This document shows, in pieces, positions 1 to 7,980 of a DNA stretch of 64,000 nt. The position numbers and the translations under genes were made by a program. How positions within the stretch are numbered: the stretch's first letter is position 1; each line of letters opens with the position of its first letter. This stretch comes from an uncultured Pseudomonadota bacterium. GTDB taxonomy: Bacteria; Pseudomonadota; Gammaproteobacteria; Burkholderiales; Rhodocyclaceae. Under the pieces are notes generated by a model. The model worked only from the letters and a program-made list of their open reading frames with translations, ran no database searches and was not told the origin of the DNA. Location of the stretch: assembly GCA_903870055.1 (NCBI GenBank), contig CAIQBG010000009.1:1-64000 (forward strand). Reading direction: 5' to 3'.

Positions 1-95
1 CCGTGCTCCCGGCACAGCTCAGGGACAGGGCTACCAGCCTCTGCCTGCTTCAGAATCGACAGTATCTGGCTGTCGGTAAACCGTGATGTCTTCAT
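1..95 (-). CDS. IS3-family transposase OrfA, N-terminal fragment
   Basis: Reading leftwards from an ATG at 95, the product begins MKTSRFTDSQILSILKQAEA and continues with SPVPELCREHG. This is the typical start of the helix-turn-helix OrfA of IS3-family elements, which binds the terminal repeats and is fused to the OrfB integrase by programmed frameshifting. A Shine-Dalgarno sequence (TGAGGAA) sits about 6 bases before the ATG. Only 31 residues are in the window, so intactness and subgroup cannot be judged. Confidence 0.75.
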   Translation of the reverse strand, partial: MKTSRFTDSQILSILKQAEAGSPVPELCREH

Positions 96-170
96 GTAAA
101 AATTCCTCAGGTTGCTTTGGAGAAAATTCTACTTTTAACCACTGCTAATTTATGGGGGGATTACCTAGTG
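1..170 (-). mobile_element. End of an IS3-family insertion sequence (partial)
   Basis: The first 95 bases encode the start of an IS3-family OrfA on the minus strand. Bases 96 to about 170 look like the non-coding end of the same element. On the minus strand this part carries a run of C (complement of 154-159), as is common near IS3-family terminal repeats. The rest of the element lies outside the window, so the exact terminus and any target-site duplication cannot be fixed. Family assignment is from the protein; the boundary is inferred. Confidence 0.6.
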
Positions 171-212
171 GCGATAACATTTTATATTTCTATAGTCATT
201 TAGAAAGTAAAT

Positions 213-236
213 CGCCGTAGCGGTTAAGCTACGGCG
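213..236 (-). terminator. Hairpin downstream of the tRNA, probable end of the rpoD-tRNA transcript
   Basis: A perfect 9-base-pair stem (CGCCGTAGC / GCTACGGCG) with a six-base loop lies 6 bases beyond the CCA end of the tRNA. On the minus strand it is followed by GATTTACTTTC, a weak T tract. Position and stem strength fit an intrinsic terminator for the rpoD-tRNA transcript. The poor T tract leaves an RNA-processing role possible. Confidence 0.6.
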
Positions 237-242
237 TTGTTT

Positions 243-321
<79 letters not shown>

Positions 322-330
322 GGTTAAGCT

Positions 331-2901
331 TTAGTTGTTGGTATCAACGAAGCTGCGCAGCTTGTCCGAACGGGAAGGGTGGCGCAGCTTGCGCAGCGCT
401 TTGGCTTCGATCTGACGGATACGCTCACGTGTAACATCGAACTGCTTACCCACTTCTTCCAGCGTGTGGTCGGTATTCATTTCGATGCCGAAGCGCATAC
501 GCAGTACTTTGGCTTCCCTTTGCGTCAGGCTGTCCAGGATGTCTTTGGTCACTTCGTGCAGGCTGGCGTTCATAGCCGCTTCCAGTGGTGACAAGGTGGC
601 CTGGTCTTCAATGAAGTCGCCCAGATGCGAATCGTCGTCGTCGCCGATCGGCGTTTCCATTGAGATCGGTTCCTTGGCAATCTTGAGGATCTTGCGGATT
701 TTGTCTTCCGGCATTTCCATCTTGATGGCCAGGGTAGCTGGATCCGGCTCGAAACCGGTTTCCTGCAGGATCTGACGCGAGATGCGATTCATCTTGTTGA
801 TGGTTTCGATCATGTGCACCGGGATACGGATGGTGCGAGCCTGGTCAGCGATAGAGCGCGTAATGGCCTGACGGATCCACCATGTTGCGTAGGTCGAGAA
901 CTTGTAACCGCGGCGGTATTCGAACTTGTCCACAGCCTTCATCAGGCCGATGTTGCCTTCCTGGATGAGATCAAGGAATTGCAGGCCACGGTTTGTGTAC
1001 TTCTTGGCGATGGAGATAACGAGGCGCAGGTTGGCTTCGGTCATTTCCTTTTTGGCGGCGCGTGCGTGACGTTCGCCCTTGGTCATTTGCTTGTTGATCT
1101 CACGTACTTCAGCCAGCGTGATGCCCAGATTCTCTTCCATGGCGATCAGCTTCTTCTGCCATTCGTGAACGGCAGGTACGTTACGCTCAAGAACACCCTG
1201 TGTATGCTTAGGCGCGTTGGCAACTTCTTTCTCAATCCACTTCAGGTTCACGATGTTCGGTGGGAAGGTTTTGATGAAGTGGTCACGCGGCATGCTGCAC
1301 TTGTCTACACAGATCGAAAGCACGGTGCGCTCTGCACGGCGAATCTGATCCATTAGTTCACGAACGCGGCCACATAGTTTTTCAATGGTACGCGAGTTGA
1401 AGCGGATGTTAAGTAGCTCTTCGGAGATCTGTTTGCGGGCGCGCTGATAGTTAGGATCTGTTGTGCCCTTGGTTTTGAGGGCTTTGAGTTCCTTGCTGTG
1501 CAGTGCTTCGATTTTGGCGAAGCGCTCCAGGGCAGCGTCTTTCAGCTTGGCTAGCGAGGCTGCTGTAGCAGCAGCCTTAGCTTCACCGCTGTCCTCTTCG
1601 CTTTCATCTTCGACGTCTTCGTCTTCATCATCTTCAGCGGCAGCAGCAGCGGCTGCAGCAGCGGCCGCAATCACCTGTTGTTCGGCTTCAAGATCAACCA
1701 GGCCATCGACTAGCTCGTCAATCTTCATTTCATCGATAGCCACTTTTTTGGCCATGTCGATGATTTCGGAAACGACAATCGGGCAGGCGCTGATGGCTTG
1801 AACCATATCGCGTAGACCGCCTTCGATCTTTTTGGCGATAACAATTTCGCCTTCGCGAGTCAGTAGCTCGACCGTACCCATTTCACGCATATACATGCGG
1901 ACGGGGTCAGTCGTGCGGCCGAATTCGGAGTCGACAGTGGCAAGGGCTTGCTCCGCCTGTTCTTCAACGACCTCATCATCGGTAACCGGTGCGGCAGCAT
2001 CGGTCATCAGCATGTCTTCAGCGGCAGGGGCTTCGTCGAAGACACGAATGCCCATGTCGTTAAAGGTGGTGATCATGGCCTCTACCTGCTCGGCTTCCAT
2101 GACGGTGTCGGGCAGGTGGTCATTGATTTCGGCGTGCGTCAGGTAACCGCGTTCCTTGCCCATCTTGATCAGGGAGGTGATGCGGGCCTTGCGCTCTTCC
2201 GGAGAAATTTGCTGTACGGCTGTTGTGCCTAGTAGGCGTTTGCCATCCTTGCCTTTGCTCTTGCCTTTGCCTTTTAGAGCGGGGGCTTCTTCAACCACTG
2301 GTGCGGCTACAGCCTTGGGAGCTTCTTCAGCCTTCTTAGCAGGGGCCGCTTTGGCAGGTGGAGCAGCCTTAACTGGGGCTTTGGCTGGTGCCACGGCCTT
2401 TGTTACCGCTGGTTTGGCAATTGCTTTGCTTGCGGGTGCTTTGGTCGGAGCCTTTGGGGCTGGTTTTTTGGCAACAGGTTTGGCAGCTACAGGTTTTTTT
2501 GCTATGGGTTTTGCTGCGGTTTTCGCAGGCGTTTTGGCGACGGGTTTTTTCGGGGCCGGCTTGGCAGCAGCTTTAACAGGTGCTTTGCCCTTAGGGGCCA
2601 GCTTGGTGGTTTTTGTTGTCGTGGCTTTGGTCACAGTTTTCTTGGGTGCAGCCGCCTTTGCCGGAGCTTTTTGGGCGACTGGCTTAGCGACAGGTTTAGT
2701 TGTTTTGGCAGCTGGTTTGGCAACCGGCTTTTTGGCCGGCGCTAGCTTGGTAGGTGCTTTTTTTACTGATGCCTTGGCAACAGGCTTACTCACGGCCTTG
2801 GCCACGGGTTTGCTGGATTTAACCGCAGGTTTTTTAGCTGGCGCACTTTTGGCGACAGGTTTGGCGGTTTTCTTTGCAGCAGTTTTGGGTTTTGTGGCCA
2901 T
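331..2901 (-). CDS. rpoD: RNA polymerase primary sigma factor RpoD (sigma-70)
   Basis: Housekeeping sigma factor that directs core RNA polymerase to -10/-35 promoters. With an ATG at 2901 ([11 protein letters not shown]) it has 856 residues, far longer than the 613 of E. coli. The first 220 or so residues are Lys/Ala/Pro repeats resembling a histone H1 tail. Region 1.1 follows, then region 1.2 ([16 protein letters not shown]), and a non-conserved insert with a poly-Ala run and a very acidic stretch near residues 409-445. Region 2 is near 619-695 ([17 protein letters not shown]), and region 4 with the helix-turn-helix ends the protein ([20 protein letters not shown]). The frame stays open upstream to a TTG at 2982 that abuts an AGAGG, so the true start could be earlier; MATK resembles related proteins best. 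It is last protein gene of rpsU-yqeY-dnaG-rpoD. Confidence 0.97.
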   Translation of the reverse strand: MATKPKTAAKKTAKPVAKSAPAKKPAVKSSKPVAKAVSKPVAKASVKKAPTKLAPAKKPVAKPAAKTTKPVAKPVAQKAPAKAAAPKKTVTKATTTKTTKLAPKGKAPVKAAAKPAPKKPVAKTPAKTAAKPIAKKPVAAKPVAKKPAPKAPTKAPASKAIAKPAVTKAVAPAKAPVKAAPPAKAAPAKKAEEAPKAVAAPVVEEAPALKGKGKSKGKDGKRLLGTTAVQQISPEERKARITSLIKMGKERGYLTHAEINDHLPDTVMEAEQVEAMITTFNDMGIRVFDEAPAAEDMLMTDAAAPVTDDEVVEEQAEQALATVDSEFGRTTDPVRMYMREMGTVELLTREGEIVIAKKIEGGLRDMVQAISACPIVVSEIIDMAKKVAIDEMKIDELVDGLVDLEAEQQVIAAAAAAAAAAAEDDEDEDVEDESEEDSGEAKAAATAASLAKLKDAALERFAKIEALHSKELKALKTKGTTDPNYQRARKQISEELLNIRFNSRTIEKLCGRVRELMDQIRRAERTVLSICVDKCSMPRDHFIKTFPPNIVNLKWIEKEVANAPKHTQGVLERNVPAVHEWQKKLIAMEENLGITLAEVREINKQMTKGERHARAAKKEMTEANLRLVISIAKKYTNRGLQFLDLIQEGNIGLMKAVDKFEYRRGYKFSTYATWWIRQAITRSIADQARTIRIPVHMIETINKMNRISRQILQETGFEPDPATLAIKMEMPEDKIRKILKIAKEPISMETPIGDDDDSHLGDFIEDQATLSPLEAAMNASLHEVTKDILDSLTQREAKVLRMRFGIEMNTDHTLEEVGKQFDVTRERIRQIEAKALRKLRHPSRSDKLRSFVDTNN

Positions 2902-3016
2902 GGCAGCATCCGTTGCGTCATTGCGGCGCGTGGGTTGAACATGAGGGCGAAGAGTCATTTTCCAGTTCGACAAAGCGCGCAACCTCTTGAGTCAATAGAA
3001 ATACAGTAAACCTTTA

Positions 3017-3048
3017 ATTATACACGAAAATTAGCCTAATTTCTAGGC
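3017..3048 (-). promoter_or_regulatory. Candidate internal rpoD promoter and small hairpin between dnaG and rpoD
   Basis: In the dnaG-rpoD gap the minus strand carries a perfect TATAAT (3022 to 3017) preceded by GTG. About 12 bases upstream lies a 5-base-pair hairpin GCCTA/TAGGC (3048-3034). No good -35 hexamer is visible at 16-18 bases. A separate promoter before rpoD would fit the known internal promoters of the E. coli operon. The hairpin may weaken read-through from dnaG. Inferred from sequence only. Confidence 0.45.
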
Positions 3049-3063
3049 AATTTCCGTGCCAGA

Positions 3064-4839
3064 TCAGCGTCGGCGTCCTGTTCTGCCCAGCTGTTGCAGG
3101 GTTTGTAGTAGCTCGGTATATCGTGCCTTCTCGGGCGCGCTCAGCGTTCCACGTTGGGCTGCTTGTTGCAGGGTGCCCAGTTCGGTATCAAGCTGATCGC
3201 GCTCCATTTGAGCAACGATGCCTTTCAGTTCTGCGCCTAGCGCTTCTTTTTCAAGGGGTTCGGTGAGCAAACTGGCAAATATTTCTGCTAGCAGGGGCGC
3301 ATCTTCTGCACCGCGAAGACGTTCGAGCAATTCGGAAGGCTGAGGATTGCTGGCTAGGTGCGGTAGCAGACGATGGAGACTGGCTGATAGCGGGTCATTG
3401 GCAGGCAAGCCCTGTAGTAGTGATGGTTTGATCGTGCTGGTGAGATCGGGCGACTGAACAAGCAGGCGCAGTAGGCGTCGCAATATCGACGGGGCATGGC
3501 GCGGGGCGCGGGCTGGCGCGTTGTTTTGTGTTGCTGCCTGGCGAGAAAGCTCACAGCCTCGTTCGACTTCGCTTGGCTGAAGCCCTGTTTTTTCGGCAAG
3601 TTGCTTAACGATCTGTAGGCGCAACATGGGGGTCTGAATTTTCTGGAGCAGGGGCTTTGCTTCGCCTAGTAATTTGGCGCGGCCCTCCGCACTAGTCAGA
3701 TCGACATGGCTGCTGAGTGTTTGCAGCAGAAACTCTGAAAGCGGTGTTGCACGATCAATCGCTGCCTGGAATGCCTCTTTGCCTAGATCGCGGACATAGC
3801 TATCCGGATCATGTTCTGGTGGGAGGAAGGCAAACGCTAGCACTTTCTGTTCGGCCAGTGCTTCTAGGCTATTTTCCAGCGCACGCCAGGCGGCTTTGCG
3901 ACCGGCAGCATCCCCGTCGAAACAGAAAACCACGCGGTCCACCATGCGTAGTAGTTTCCGGATATGTGTCGTGGTAGTGGCAGTGCCGAGTGTGGCGACG
4001 GCGTTGCCAATGCCATGTTGAGCAAGGGCCACGACATCCATGTAGCCTTCGACAACGATAACGGTATCGGTTTGACGGCAGGCTTCACGCGCTTGCGGTA
4101 GCCCGAAGACTTCCCTGCCTTTTTCAAAGAGCGGGGTTTCCGGCGAGTTCAGGTATTTGGGTTCGCCCTGATCCAGAATGCGTCCACCAAAGGCAATCAC
4201 CTGACCCTTCTGGTCAAGGATCGGAAACATGACCCGGTCACGAAAGCGATCGTAGCGTCTTTTCTGCTCGTTCTCAATGATGAGCCCAGCTTTGAGCAGC
4301 GTTTGAAATGACGGTGTGTCGTATTCGGGAAAGAGTGGGCGCAGATTCTGCCAGCCATCTGGGGCGTAACCGATGCCGAAACGGGCGGCAATTTCCCCCG
4401 TAAGTCCACGACCTTTGAGGTAATTGATAGCGCGTGGCGATTTTTTTAGTTCGTCACGATAGAACTTGTGTGCCTTGAGCATCACGTCTAGCAACGATGG
4501 GCCCTCTTCGCTACCGATGGCCGGTTTGCGGAAAGCACGATCATTGTCTTCCTGCGGCACAGTCAACCCACAGTGGCGGGCGAGGTCTTCGATAGCATCC
4601 GGGAAGCTAAGGCCCTGGTGCTCCATCAGAAAACCGATGGCGGTGCCATGCGCGCCACAGCCAAAGCAGTGGTAAAACTGCTTGCTTTGGCTAACGGTGA
4701 ACGAGGGAGATTTTTCTTTGTGAAATGGACAGCATGCTGCGTAATTGGCACCGGCTTTTTTAAGCGGCACAACGCGGTCGATGATTTCGACAATATCCGT
4801 GCGAGCTAATAGCTCCTGGATAAAGGATTCCGGAATCAT
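3064..4839 (-). CDS. dnaG: DNA primase DnaG
   Basis: Synthesises RNA primers at the replication fork with the DnaB helicase. The 591 residues are near the family norm. The N-terminal CHC2 zinc finger is visible (C37, H40, then CFGC at 58-61). The TOPRIM catalytic core carries VEGYMDVVALAQHG and FCFDGDAAGRKAA, supplying the acidic metal ligands. The divergent C-terminal third would be the helicase-binding domain. The ATG at 4839 is preceded by GGAG at suitable spacing. It lies 21 bases after yqeY and 162 bases before the chosen rpoD start, inside the macromolecular synthesis operon. Confidence 0.97.
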   Translation of the reverse strand: MIPESFIQELLARTDIVEIIDRVVPLKKAGANYAACCPFHKEKSPSFTVSQSKQFYHCFGCGAHGTAIGFLMEHQGLSFPDAIEDLARHCGLTVPQEDNDRAFRKPAIGSEEGPSLLDVMLKAHKFYRDELKKSPRAINYLKGRGLTGEIAARFGIGYAPDGWQNLRPLFPEYDTPSFQTLLKAGLIIENEQKRRYDRFRDRVMFPILDQKGQVIAFGGRILDQGEPKYLNSPETPLFEKGREVFGLPQAREACRQTDTVIVVEGYMDVVALAQHGIGNAVATLGTATTTTHIRKLLRMVDRVVFCFDGDAAGRKAAWRALENSLEALAEQKVLAFAFLPPEHDPDSYVRDLGKEAFQAAIDRATPLSEFLLQTLSSHVDLTSAEGRAKLLGEAKPLLQKIQTPMLRLQIVKQLAEKTGLQPSEVERGCELSRQAATQNNAPARAPRHAPSILRRLLRLLVQSPDLTSTIKPSLLQGLPANDPLSASLHRLLPHLASNPQPSELLERLRGAEDAPLLAEIFASLLTEPLEKEALGAELKGIVAQMERDQLDTELGTLQQAAQRGTLSAPEKARYTELLQTLQQLGRTGRRR

Positions 4840-4860
4840 CGCGGTCTCCGGCTTTGTGCC

Positions 4861-5316
4861 TTAGCCTTGCAGTGCTGATTTGATGCGTTGCGAAACTGCC
4901 GCCAGATCGGTCTTGCCGGCAAGCTCCGACTTCAGGATGCCCATGACTTTGCCCATATCGGCAGGGCCTGTTGCGCCGGTCTGGCTAATGGCCGCTTTAA
5001 TGGCGGCATCAACTTCTTCGGCAGACAATTGTGCCGGCTGATAGGGGCTAAGCACTTCAATTTCGGCACGTTCTGCTGCTGCCAGATCTTCTCGACCGGC
5101 CTGTTCGAACTGCTGAATGCTGTCGCGGCGCTGTTTGATGAGTTTGTCGATCACAACGGCTACCGCGGCGTCGTCTAGCGTGATGCGCTCATCCACTTCG
5201 CGTTGCTTGATAGCGGCCATGAGCAGACGGATCGCGTTTAGGCGATCTGTTTGACGCGCCTTCATGGCGCTTTTCATGTCATCCTGGATACGGTCTTTGA
5301 GGCTGGTCGTTGTCAT
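4861..5316 (-). CDS. yqeY: GatB/YqeY domain protein
   Basis: A 151-residue protein of the YqeY family, helical and related to the tRNA-binding C-terminal domain of the GatB amidotransferase subunit. Typical features are the start TTTSLKDRIQDDMKSAMKAR, the central KLIKQRRDSIQQFEQAGR, and the end MGKVMGILKSELAGKTDLAAVSQRIK. Its biochemical role is not established; binding to charged or mischarged tRNA is a family-level guess. It sits between rpsU and dnaG, as in many Betaproteobacteria, and is expected to be co-transcribed with dnaG by read-through of the terminator after rpsU. Confidence 0.93.
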   Translation of the reverse strand: MTTTSLKDRIQDDMKSAMKARQTDRLNAIRLLMAAIKQREVDERITLDDAAVAVVIDKLIKQRRDSIQQFEQAGREDLAAAERAEIEVLSPYQPAQLSAEEVDAAIKAAISQTGATGPADMGKVMGILKSELAGKTDLAAVSQRIKSALQG

Positions 5317-5351
5317 GATGGGCTCAATCAGGAGAGGGTATTAAAACGGCA

Positions 5352-5378
5352 AAAGCCGCCGGGGTGACCGGCGGCTTT
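5352..5378 (-). terminator. Strong intrinsic terminator between rpsU and yqeY
   Basis: A perfect 11-base-pair stem (AAAGCCGCCGG / CCGGCGGCTTT) with a 5-base loop lies 26 bases after the rpsU stop codon. On the minus strand it is followed by TGCCGTTTTAATA. It occupies the place of the partial terminator after rpsU in the E. coli rpsU-dnaG-rpoD operon, where it keeps S21 output above primase and sigma. The same role is inferred here. Confidence 0.85.
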
Positions 5379-5404
5379 GCCTGATTCTTGCGAAGGCTCT
5401 GTAA

Positions 5405-5617
5405 TTAGTAGAGCTTGCGCGGCAGCTGTTGGCTGCGCAGACGCTTGTGCAGACGCTTTACAGCGGCAGCCAGCTTGCGCTTGCGCTCAGCGGTCGGCTT
5501 TTCGTAGAACTCACGGGCACGCAGCTCGGTCAGCAGACCGGTTTTTTCGACAGTGCGCTTGAAGCGGCGCATGGCGACTTCGAACGGCTCGTTTTCTTTT
5601 ACGCGAACGCTAGGCAT
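5405..5617 (-). CDS. rpsU: 30S ribosomal protein S21
   Basis: A 70-residue basic protein, the standard S21 length. It starts [20 protein letters not shown] and has the family's Arg/Lys-rich C terminus ([17 protein letters not shown]). S21 helps the 30S subunit engage mRNA during initiation. It is the first gene of the minus-strand rpsU-yqeY-dnaG-rpoD cluster and is followed by its own terminator. The ATG at 5617 is preceded by TTGGAGTTGATTGA, which contains a good GGAG ribosome-binding site. Confidence 0.98.
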   Translation of the reverse strand: MPSVRVKENEPFEVAMRRFKRTVEKTGLLTELRAREFYEKPTAERKRKLAAAVKRLHKRLRSQQLPRKLY

Positions 5618-5643
5618 TCAATCAACTCCAATTATTTTGAGTG

Positions 5644-5673
5644 CTGACTCGGCTAAAACGGGTGCCCAGTCAG
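5644..5673 (-). promoter_or_regulatory. Hairpin in the rpsU leader region
   Basis: In the divergent rpsU/tsaD intergenic region an imperfect hairpin pairs CTGACT-C-GGC with GCC-C-AGTCAG around a 10-base loop, 27 bases upstream of the rpsU ATG. If transcribed it would lie in the 5' leader of rpsU. It could be a leader structure for ribosomal-protein control or simply promoter-region symmetry. Nothing else supports a function. Confidence 0.35.
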
Positions 5674-5754
5674 GAAATGAAATCTTAAGAACTGACTAGT
5701 TTACGATAAAACCCTGAAAATTCCAAATGTTCCTGTTAATCGTGCTGGAGTCGC

Positions 5755-5760
5755 TACAAT
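5755..5760 (+). promoter_or_regulatory. Candidate -10 box just upstream of tsaD
   Basis: TACAAT within CGCTACAATAGCG ends only 8 bases before the tsaD ATG. If it is the -10 element, transcription would start at or within a base or two of the start codon, giving a nearly leaderless mRNA. There is no Shine-Dalgarno before that ATG. CTGTTA at 5733-5738, 16 bases upstream, is a weak -35 candidate. Confidence 0.4.
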
Positions 5761-5768
5761 AGCGCCCC

Positions 5769-6848
5769 ATGGATCAACCAGTTTCTTCTGCTCATAAATT
5801 GCCCATCGTGCTCGGGGTTGAGTCTTCGTGCGATGAAACGGGCGTGGCTTTAGTGACGCTAGATCCCGATACAGGCGCGCCGCGTCTGCTGGGGCAGGCG
5901 CTGCATACGCAGGTGGCCATGCATGCCGCCTACGGTGGCGTCGTCCCGGAATTGGCCTCTCGCGATCATATTCGTCGAGTGGTGCCATTGCTACGACAGG
6001 CGTTAGCGGAGGCATCTATATCTCTGGCTGAGGTAGATGCCATTGCATACACCGCCGGTCCAGGGCTGGCGGGTGCTTTGCTCGTGGGCAGTGCTTTTGC
6101 CGAAGCGCTGGCGTTTGCACTCGAAAAGCCGGTGCTGCCCGTGCATCACCTGGAAGGACATTTGCTATCCCCCTTGCTGGCATCGACGCCGCCCGAGTTT
6201 CCGTTTGTAGCGCTGCTGGTTTCTGGCGGCCATACACAGCTGATGCGGGTGACCAAGGTTGGTGAGTACGAGCTGCTGGGTGAAACTCTGGATGATGCTG
6301 CTGGCGAAGCTTTTGATAAAACAGCGAAGTTGTTGGGCCTGGGTTATCCGGGTGGCCCGGCACTTTCTAAATTGGCGGAGACGGCCGAACCTGGTTTGGT
6401 AGCCGAGATAAAACTTCCGCGTCCTATGCTGCATTCCGGTGATCTGGAATTCAGTTTTGCCGGTTTGAAGACAGCCGTTTTGACCAAGGTCAAAGCAGCT
6501 CAGGCAGAAGGTGTTTTGAACGAAGCCATGCGCGCAGCACTGGCAGCAGCCGTCGAGCAGGCCATTATTGATGTGCTGGTGGCCAAGTCGGTACAGGCCT
6601 TGAAACAGACCGGCTTATCGCGCCTGGTAGTGGCTGGAGGGGTGGGGGCAAATCGCCATCTGCGGGAAACCCTGGTTACCGCTTGCAAGCGGCGGAAGGC
6701 GGAGGTTTATTTTCCCGAGTTGGATTTGTGTACGGATAACGGCGCCATGATTGCGTTAGCAGGTTTATTACGCCTCGTTGGTGGCGCAACGCCGAAAACA
6801 GCTGGCGGCTTTTCGGTAAAGCCGCGTTGGCCGTTGATAGATGCTTAA
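5769..6848 (+). CDS. tsaD: tRNA N6-adenosine threonylcarbamoyltransferase TsaD
   Basis: Transfers the threonylcarbamoyl group to A37 of ANN-decoding tRNAs, with TsaB, TsaC and TsaE. The 359 residues show the ASKHA-fold ATP site ([13 protein letters not shown]), the metal-binding HHLEGH (residues 126-131), the phosphate loop LVSGGHTQL, and a C-terminal [12 protein letters not shown] with [10 protein letters not shown]. The protein carries about a dozen residues before the usual start ([12 protein letters not shown]), so a GTG within PIVLG remains possible. There is no clear ribosome-binding site for either choice. It is divergent from rpsU, and its last four bases overlap the convergent plsY. 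Confidence 0.96.
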   Translation: MDQPVSSAHKLPIVLGVESSCDETGVALVTLDPDTGAPRLLGQALHTQVAMHAAYGGVVPELASRDHIRRVVPLLRQALAEASISLAEVDAIAYTAGPGLAGALLVGSAFAEALAFALEKPVLPVHHLEGHLLSPLLASTPPEFPFVALLVSGGHTQLMRVTKVGEYELLGETLDDAAGEAFDKTAKLLGLGYPGGPALSKLAETAEPGLVAEIKLPRPMLHSGDLEFSFAGLKTAVLTKVKAAQAEGVLNEAMRAALAAAVEQAIIDVLVAKSVQALKQTGLSRLVVAGGVGANRHLRETLVTACKRRKAEVYFPELDLCTDNGAMIALAGLLRLVGGATPKTAGGFSVKPRWPLIDA

Positions 6849-7507
6849 GACTTTTTCTTTTTACTGCCGATCTTGGTTTCCTGGCCAGCCATTAAACGGC
6901 GCAGGTTACCTGCATGCTTGATCAGCAGTATTGTTGCCATGATCGTTACTGGTACGACGACGGAGGTTGGCAACCCCATCGCTACAGCAAAGACGGGCGC
7001 CATCAAGGCAGCAGTAATGGCGGATAGCGAGGAATAGCGGAAGGTAAAGGCCATAAACAGCCACGTGCCTAGCGTTGCGAGTCCCAACGGCCAGTAAAGC
7101 GCTAGCAGGACACCGGCAGAAGTAGAAACGCCTTTGCCACCCTTAAAGCCTAGCGTGATGGGGAATACATGCCCCAGAAAAGCAACGAGACCAATCCAGC
7201 CGAACAGGTCCGATGGAACGCCCAGGGCGGCAGCAACGCCAATGGCAATTGCACCTTTTGCAGCATCGCCCAGCAGAGTCAGTAAGGCTGCAAGCTTATT
7301 CCCTGTGCGTAGTACGTTGGTAGCGCCGGGATTGCCGGAACCAAAAGAGCGTGGGTCGGCCAGGCCAAAGGCCTTCGAAACGACTACGGCAAAAGGAATA
7401 CAGCCAATCAGATAGGCCACGATGGTAGCGCTGAGCAGGAGCATGGGGCTAGCGTCTAGTGGCAGAATCCGGGCAAGTAAATCAGGGGTCATATCAGTCG
7501 TAAGCAT
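6845..7507 (-). CDS. plsY: Acyl-phosphate:glycerol-3-phosphate acyltransferase PlsY
   Basis: Integral membrane enzyme that makes lysophosphatidate, the first acyl transfer to glycerol-3-phosphate in phospholipid synthesis. The 220 residues carry the family motifs [12 protein letters not shown] and [21 protein letters not shown], and several hydrophobic segments fitting the usual seven-helix topology. The C terminus is very basic (KIGSKKKKS). About 20 residues precede the first membrane segment, so a downstream start is possible. It faces folB across an 83-base gap containing a large dyad. Confidence 0.95.
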   Translation of the reverse strand: MLTTDMTPDLLARILPLDASPMLLLSATIVAYLIGCIPFAVVVSKAFGLADPRSFGSGNPGATNVLRTGNKLAALLTLLGDAAKGAIAIGVAAALGVPSDLFGWIGLVAFLGHVFPITLGFKGGKGVSTSAGVLLALYWPLGLATLGTWLFMAFTFRYSSLSAITAALMAPVFAVAMGLPTSVVVPVTIMATILLIKHAGNLRRLMAGQETKIGSKKKKS

Positions 7508-7526
7508 AGGGTGGGGTCTTATGTCA

Positions 7527-7559
7527 GCTACAATGCGGCCGCAGCGAAACTATTGTAGC
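7527..7559. promoter_or_regulatory. Dyad with TACAAT boxes between plsY and folB
   Basis: GCTACAAT (7527-7534) and ATTGTAGC (7552-7559) are perfect inverted copies, separated by the palindrome GCGGCCGC plus nine bases. Each arm contains TACAAT in the orientation of one of the two divergent genes, so the symmetry may reflect paired -10 boxes or an operator over them. On the minus strand, TTGGTT 15 bases upstream of one box is a weak -35 match. Confidence 0.4.
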
Positions 7560-7590
7560 GCGCCAGCCAGATAACCAACGTCTTTGTGCC

Positions 7591-7941
7591 ATGGACATTA
7601 TTTTTATTGATTCATTTCGTGTAGAAACACTGATCGGTATTTATCCGCGTGAGCGGATTGTGCCGCAGCCGGTTGTGCTTGACCTGAAGATTGGTCATTC
7701 GACCGCAACGGCCGGTGCCAGTGATGATATCCATGACACGATTGATTATGCCGAGGTGGTAACACGTTTGCGTACTGTTCTGGCCGAGAAGCATTTTCTG
7801 CTACTGGAAAAGCTGGCAGAGTTTGTGGCAACCATGCTGCTGGAAGATTTTGGTGCGCAGTGGGTGCGGGTGTCGGTAGCCAAGCTGGGGATGATGCCAG
7901 GTGTGGCGCGCGTCGGCGTGGTGATCGAGCGTTCCGCCTGA
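7591..7941 (+). CDS. folB: Dihydroneopterin aldolase FolB
   Basis: Cleaves 7,8-dihydroneopterin to 6-hydroxymethyl-dihydropterin and glycolaldehyde in folate synthesis. The 116 residues match the family length. It begins MDIIFIDSFRVETLIGIYPRER, with the conserved ETLIGIYPRER strand and Glu of the active site, followed by DTIDYAEVV and FLLLEKLAEFVA. It is transcribed away from plsY and converges on xerD. Other folate genes in the window (folA, nudB, thyA) are far away. Confidence 0.95.
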   Translation: MDIIFIDSFRVETLIGIYPRERIVPQPVVLDLKIGHSTATAGASDDIHDTIDYAEVVTRLRTVLAEKHFLLLEKLAEFVATMLLEDFGAQWVRVSVAKLGMMPGVARVGVVIERSA

Positions 7942-7980
7942 GATAAGACCGCCCTAGCTTTTTCACTCACCCCCCACTCT

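Noticed and set aside
2156-2938. 260-residue plus-strand open frame antisense to rpoD
   Set aside because: It mirrors the Lys/Ala/Pro repeat region of RpoD, giving a hydrophobic Gly/Ala-rich artefact without start signals.
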